Assembly (NCBI GenBank): GCA_017555695.1
Contig: JAFZFX010000016.1
Span: forward strand, 1 to 33,868
From: Alistipes sp.
Lineage (GTDB): Bacteria; Bacteroidota; Bacteroidia; Bacteroidales; Rikenellaceae
Length of the DNA: 33,868 nucleotides
Direction: 5' to 3'
Shown here piece by piece: positions 33,849 to 33,868 of the stretch (the first letter of the stretch is position 1; the number at the start of each line of letters is the position of its first letter). Position numbers and translations under genes: made by a program. The notes below the pieces were generated by a model, which saw nothing but the letters and a program-made list of their open reading frames with translations, had not been told where the DNA came from and did not search any database.

Positions 33849-33868
33849 CATTTCCATTTGATCCTGAA

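Noticed and set aside
33655-33861. A 68-codon open frame across the tRNA and the repeats
   Set aside because: It starts inside the tRNA, crosses a strong terminator and encodes only repeat-derived sequence.
33618-33868. Phage or island attachment site at tRNA-Lys
   Set aside because: No integrase and no second copy of the tRNA 3' end is seen in the window; the right flank is not available.

Overview
The window looks like a chromosomal segment of a Bacteroidales bacterium, possibly Rikenellaceae/Alistipes-like. The lineage guess rests on gene families only and is weak below order level. Supporting signs are the many promoters with the Bacteroidetes -7 element TAnnTTTG, several with a -33 TTTG/TTG 19-20 bp upstream. 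Start sites generally lack strong Shine-Dalgarno sequences. There are secreted glycoside hydrolases of gut type (GH140-like, GH92, GH20, GH2-like), large TonB-receptor-type outer-membrane barrels without SusD partners, a LytS/LytTR two-component system, and Bacteroidetes-type small families (DUF4834, DUF4890).

Layout. 1-730: 3' part of a MerR/GyrI-like regulator. 1015-3031 (minus): DUF177, rpmF and plsX, with a strong terminator between rpmF and plsX. 3137-3538: unrecognised small protein ending inside a bidirectional terminator. 3579-8366 (minus): three tightly spaced secreted proteins (nucleoside-hydrolase-like, NHL/beta-propeller, GH140-like apiosidase). They diverge from a GntR regulator at 8575-9579 across two matching inverted operator sites. 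9726-10742 (minus): gapA. 10880-12814 (minus): DUF4834, MlaE and MlaF. 12954-14297: purB. 14383-16689 (minus): GH92 mannosidase. 16870-18006: integral-membrane acyltransferase. 18205-19099: DUF2975 membrane protein plus mini-XRE regulator. 19359-21713: outer-membrane barrel. 21791-27937 (minus): histidine kinase, LytTR response regulator, Spy-like DUF4890 protein and a Gly/Met-rich outer-membrane barrel. 28025-29355 (minus): gamma-carbonic-anhydrase-like protein and MazG. 29449-31620: GH20 hexosaminidase. 31690-32136 (minus): orphan HSDR_N-type nuclease-fold protein. 32196-33524: short GH2-like protein lacking catalytic residues. 33618-33690: tRNA-Lys(CTT), followed by a terminator, a short repeat cluster and a second terminator.

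The most unusual observation is in the histidine kinase at 26555-27937. Its predicted extracytoplasmic segment between the first two membrane helices strongly resembles the cold-shock/OB-fold RNA-binding domain at the N-terminus of transcription terminator Rho. It sits beside a Spy-like periplasmic protein and a barrel that both carry Gly/Met-rich stretches, so this four-gene cassette may be an uncharacterised envelope-sensing system. The second is the GntR-controlled operon, which has sharply defined operators and a propeller and a hydrolase of unknown substrate. No insertion sequence, prophage, CRISPR array or complete defence system was seen.
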